Assembly: GCA_017996675.1 (NCBI GenBank) | Contig: JAGOGN010000085.1 | Location: 1 to 6,630, forward strand | Origin: Lachnospiraceae bacterium | Lineage (GTDB): Bacteria > Bacillota_A > Clostridia > Lachnospirales > Lachnospiraceae | Length of the DNA: 6,630 bases | Reading direction: 5' to 3' | Part shown: one piece after another, positions 4,741 through 6,630 of the stretch | Layout: every line of letters starts with the position of its first letter | How positions within the stretch are numbered: position 1 is the first letter of the stretch | The notes under the pieces: model-generated | Seen by the model: only the letters and a program-made list of their open reading frames with translations | Told to the model about the DNA's origin: nothing | The model's database searches: none | Program-made: the position numbers and the translations under genes

Positions 4741-5811
4741 ATGCTTAATATTAAAATTGAAGAAACAAAGTGTCATAAAGTTTTACCAGAAGCTGAGAAT
4801 CCATTGAAATTCGGAACAATCTTTACGGATCATATGTTTGTAATGGATTATGAAACCGGACGTGGATGGTTCAATCCTAGAATTGAAGAATATGGACCAA
4901 TTTCATTAGAACCTTCTGCTATGATTTTCCATTATGGACAGGAAATGTTCGAAGGATTGAAAGCATATATTGCAGAGGATGGTAGAATTTTATTATTCAG
5001 ACCTGACAAAAATATTGAAAGAGCGAATCGTACAAACAGACGTATCTGTATGCCAGAAATTGATCCAGAAGATTTTCTTCAGGCAATCATTGAAACAGTT
5101 CGCATGGATAAACAGTGGATTCCTACAAGACCTGGAACAGCTCTTTACATCAGACCATTTGTAATTGCTACAGAACCAGCTTTGGGTGTACGTCCAGCTG
5201 ATACTTATAAATTTATTATTATTCTTTCACCAGTAGGTCCTTATTATGCACAGGGATTGGATCCAGTTAAGATTTGGATTGAAGATGATTATGTACGTGC
5301 CGTAAAAGGTGGTATTGGTGAAGCGAAAACTTCTGGAAATTACGCAGCTAGTTTATCTGCTCAGGTGAAAGCACATGATGCTGGATATAATCAGGTATTA
5401 TGGTTAGACGGAGTAGAAAGAAAATATATTGAAGAAGTTGGCGCTATGAATATCTTCTTTAAGATTGATGGTACAGTAGTAACACCAATGTTAAACGGAA
5501 GTATTTTACCAGGAGTAACACGTGATTCGTGTATTCAGCTTTTAAAGAGCTGGAATGTGCCAGTTGAAGAACGCCGCGTAAGTGTTGACGAATTAGTTGA
5601 GGCAGCTCGCGATGGTAAATTGGAAGAGTGCTGGGGATCTGGTACAGCAGCAGTTATCTCACCAGTTGGAACTCTTCGTCATGGCGAAGATATCATGCAA
5701 ATTGGTACTGGCGGAATCGGTGAAATCAGCCAGAAATTATACGATACCATTACTGGAATTCAGTTAGGTAAAATTGAAGGTCCTAAAGGTTGGGTTGTAG
5801 AAGTTAAATAA
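4741..5811 (+). CDS. ilvE: Branched-chain amino acid aminotransferase
   Basis: 356 residues, the longer BCAT type (about 350-365) found in Firmicutes rather than the roughly 309-residue enterobacterial IlvE. This PLP fold-type IV aminotransferase interconverts Val, Leu and Ile with their 2-oxo acids using glutamate/2-oxoglutarate, in the cytosol. The Schiff-base lysine is K196 in GGIGEAKTSGNYA. E231/E232 in YIEEVGAMNIFF include the Glu expected to hold the PLP pyridine nitrogen. GSGTAAVISPVG (299-310) is the conserved phosphate/substrate loop. FHYGQEMFEGLKAY (63-76) and RPFVIATEPALGV (138-150) are further family blocks. ATG 4741 follows AGGGGG by 8 nt. It is a single gene with its own promoters and a strong terminator; no ilv or leu biosynthetic genes flank it. 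Specificity for branched-chain substrates comes from family resemblance. Confidence 0.96.
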   Translation: MLNIKIEETKCHKVLPEAENPLKFGTIFTDHMFVMDYETGRGWFNPRIEEYGPISLEPSAMIFHYGQEMFEGLKAYIAEDGRILLFRPDKNIERANRTNRRICMPEIDPEDFLQAIIETVRMDKQWIPTRPGTALYIRPFVIATEPALGVRPADTYKFIIILSPVGPYYAQGLDPVKIWIEDDYVRAVKGGIGEAKTSGNYAASLSAQVKAHDAGYNQVLWLDGVERKYIEEVGAMNIFFKIDGTVVTPMLNGSILPGVTRDSCIQLLKSWNVPVEERRVSVDELVEAARDGKLEECWGSGTAAVISPVGTLRHGEDIMQIGTGGIGEISQKLYDTITGIQLGKIEGPKGWVVEVK

Positions 5812-5823
5812 ATCTGTTATAAT
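5795..5823 (+). promoter_or_regulatory. Candidate promoter for the HAD phosphatase gene, overlapping the ilvE end
   Basis: TTGTAG (5795-5800, 3/6) lies in the last codons of ilvE and is 17 nt from a perfect TATAAT (5818-5823). Transcripts would start near 5830, immediately before the terminator hairpin at 5837, so they would have to read through it to reach the phosphatase gene. Confidence 0.4.
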
Positions 5824-5836
5824 TAATAAAAATTTG

Positions 5837-5865
5837 GGGTGCGCAATTATTGCGTACCCTTTTTT
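5837..5865 (+). terminator. Strong intrinsic terminator after ilvE
   Basis: GGGTGCGCAA (5837-5846) pairs over 10 bp (one G-U) with TTGCGTACCC (5850-5859) around a TTA loop, followed by six T (5860-5865). It lies 25 nt after the ilvE stop. The ribosome binding site of the next gene starts 1 nt after the T-tract. Confidence 0.92.
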
Positions 5866-5878
5866 GAAAGGATTAACT

Positions 5879-6496
5879 ATGAAAAAAGGAATTATTTTTG
5901 ATTTGGATGGAACACTTTGGGATTCAGTAGATTCAGTTGCAACATCTTGGAATAGTGGCGCAATGAAAATATTGGGAGTGGATCTTTCGATTTCTAGAGA
6001 AGTGTTGGGAAGTTTTATGGGAAAGACCATGGATCAGTTTTTACCAATTTTTGGAGATGTTTCAAAAGAACAGGCGAAGGAAGCTTTGGATTATTGTATG
6101 GAATATGAGTTGGAATATTTAAAAGAAGTGCCAGGGGTTCTTTTTCCGAAAGTAAGAGAGACCTTAGTGGAACTTTCAAAAAGATACCCACTTTATATTG
6201 TGAGTAATTGTCAGGTGGGTTATATTGAAACGTTTTTAGAAACCATGAATATGAAGGAAATTTTCCTGGATTTCGAAGATTATGGAAGAACTGGTTTGCC
6301 AAAAGGAGAAAATATTAAGATTTTAATGAAACGGGCTAAACTAGATGAAGCTATTTATGTGGGAGATACACAAGGAGATTATGATGCCACATTGGTAGCT
6401 GGAATTCCTTTTATTTTTGCGGAATATGGATTTGGTCAGGTGGACAATGCAAACCAACGTATTCAGTCCTTTGAGCAACTGCTAGGTATACTTTAG
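5879..6496 (+). CDS. HAD-superfamily hydrolase (phosphoglycolate phosphatase-like)
   Basis: 205 residues. All four HAD motifs are present: motif I DLDGT with nucleophile D8 and acid D10, motif II S109 in YIVSN, motif III K142 in GLPKGEN, and motif IV D163/D167 in VGDTQGD. The helical insert between motifs I and II (about 15-90) is the C1 cap of the Gph/beta-phosphoglucomutase branch. It probably dephosphorylates a small phosphometabolite in the cytosol; the substrate cannot be read from the sequence, so no symbol is given. The ATG at 5879 is chosen because AAAGGA (5867-5872) lies 6 nt upstream and the protein then begins MKKGIIFDLDGT. An in-frame TTG at 5834 would run through the terminator hairpin and is rejected. 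How it is transcribed is unclear: readthrough from ilvE, or the candidate promoter at 5795-5823. Confidence 0.92.
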   Translation: MKKGIIFDLDGTLWDSVDSVATSWNSGAMKILGVDLSISREVLGSFMGKTMDQFLPIFGDVSKEQAKEALDYCMEYELEYLKEVPGVLFPKVRETLVELSKRYPLYIVSNCQVGYIETFLETMNMKEIFLDFEDYGRTGLPKGENIKILMKRAKLDEAIYVGDTQGDYDATLVAGIPFIFAEYGFGQVDNANQRIQSFEQLLGIL

Positions 6497-6531
6497 TGTA
6501 GATCATCAGTGATAGTTGTTTTTTGATTATC

Positions 6532-6560
6532 TTGCGTAGTTTCTTTAAAAAGAGTATACT
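6532..6560 (+). promoter_or_regulatory. Promoter of the gene at the window end
   Basis: TTGCGT (6532-6537, 3/6) and TATACT (6555-6560, 5/6) are 17 nt apart. The start point would be near 6567, giving a leader of about 30 nt that contains a GGGAGG ribosome binding site at 6583-6588. Confidence 0.55.
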
Positions 6561-6596
6561 TAACATAGATTTTTAAAATAGTGGGAGGTGCCGTAG

Positions 6597-6630
6597 ATGG
6601 AGTTTTGGATTATCGTAGTAGCATTCGTTA
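6597..6630 (+). CDS. Start of a membrane-anchored or exported protein, truncated by the window end
   Basis: Only eleven residues are visible, MEFWIIVVAFV, strongly hydrophobic and consistent with an N-terminal membrane anchor or signal segment. GGGAGG lies 8 nt before the ATG, and a promoter lies upstream, so this is very likely a real gene. Too little is present to name it; several bacterial anchored proteins begin this way. Confidence 0.65.
   Translation, partial: MEFWIIVVAFV

Noticed and set aside
4713..4748. 11-codon leader reading frame (MNTLLGGNYNA) overlapping the ilvE start
   Set aside because: It has no ribosome binding site and no run of branched-chain codons beyond two Leu, and it contains the ilvE Shine-Dalgarno, so it is probably chance.
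5834..5878. TTG-initiated 15-residue extension of the HAD protein
   Set aside because: It would translate through the ilvE terminator hairpin; ATG 5879 has its own AAAGGA and gives the standard HAD N-terminus.
6502..6524. Terminator after the HAD gene
   Set aside because: ATCA/TGAT gives only a 4-bp stem, 5 nt before a run of six T; too weak to call, although no better terminator is present.

Overview
The window is AT-rich, densely coded DNA with strong AGGAGG-type ribosome binding sites, TTGACA/TATAAT-type promoters and U-tract terminators. Gene content (ferredoxin-domain aldo/keto reductase, DUF134 regulator, ThyX, DHFR, a 356-residue BCAT) fits an anaerobic low-GC Firmicute, most likely a clostridial gut-type organism such as a Lachnospiraceae member. 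The family placement is inference. It looks like ordinary chromosome: I see no transposase, integrase, phage gene, CRISPR array, tRNA or rRNA.

Layout. 1-2312 (+): an aldo/keto reductase with a Cys-rich Fe-S C-terminus, followed after 3 nt by an Xaa-Pro aminopeptidase of the M24B family, probably one transcript with coupled translation. 2346-2564 (-): a 72-residue single-pass membrane protein of unknown function. It converges on the aminopeptidase gene, and the two share a hairpin. 2565-2739: divergent promoters. 2740-3204 (+): a DUF134/UPF0251 DNA-binding protein with a Cys-rich zinc-ribbon-like tail. 3265-3924 (-): thyX, converging on the DUF134 gene with a hairpin whose U-tract serves the minus strand. 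3925-4131: divergent regulatory region with a clear thyX promoter and an unusual A/T-palindromic leader before folA. 4132-4623 (+): dihydrofolate reductase. 4741-5811 (+): branched-chain aminotransferase behind two overlapping promoters, ended by a strong terminator. 5879-6496 (+): HAD-family phosphatase starting 13 nt after that terminator. 6597-6630: the first codons of a further gene with a hydrophobic N-terminus, cut by the window end.

Functional links. thyX and folA both serve one-carbon/thymidylate metabolism and are divergent neighbours. The aminopeptidase (peptide turnover) and the BCAT (Val/Leu/Ile final transamination or first catabolic step) are amino-acid housekeeping genes. The remainder look like independent transcription units. 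I found no convincing new multi-gene system. The items most worth a second look are the folA leader (possible Shine-Dalgarno sequestration), the promoter-terminator-RBS stack before the HAD gene, the orphan membrane protein, and the extra Cys pairs on the DUF134 protein.
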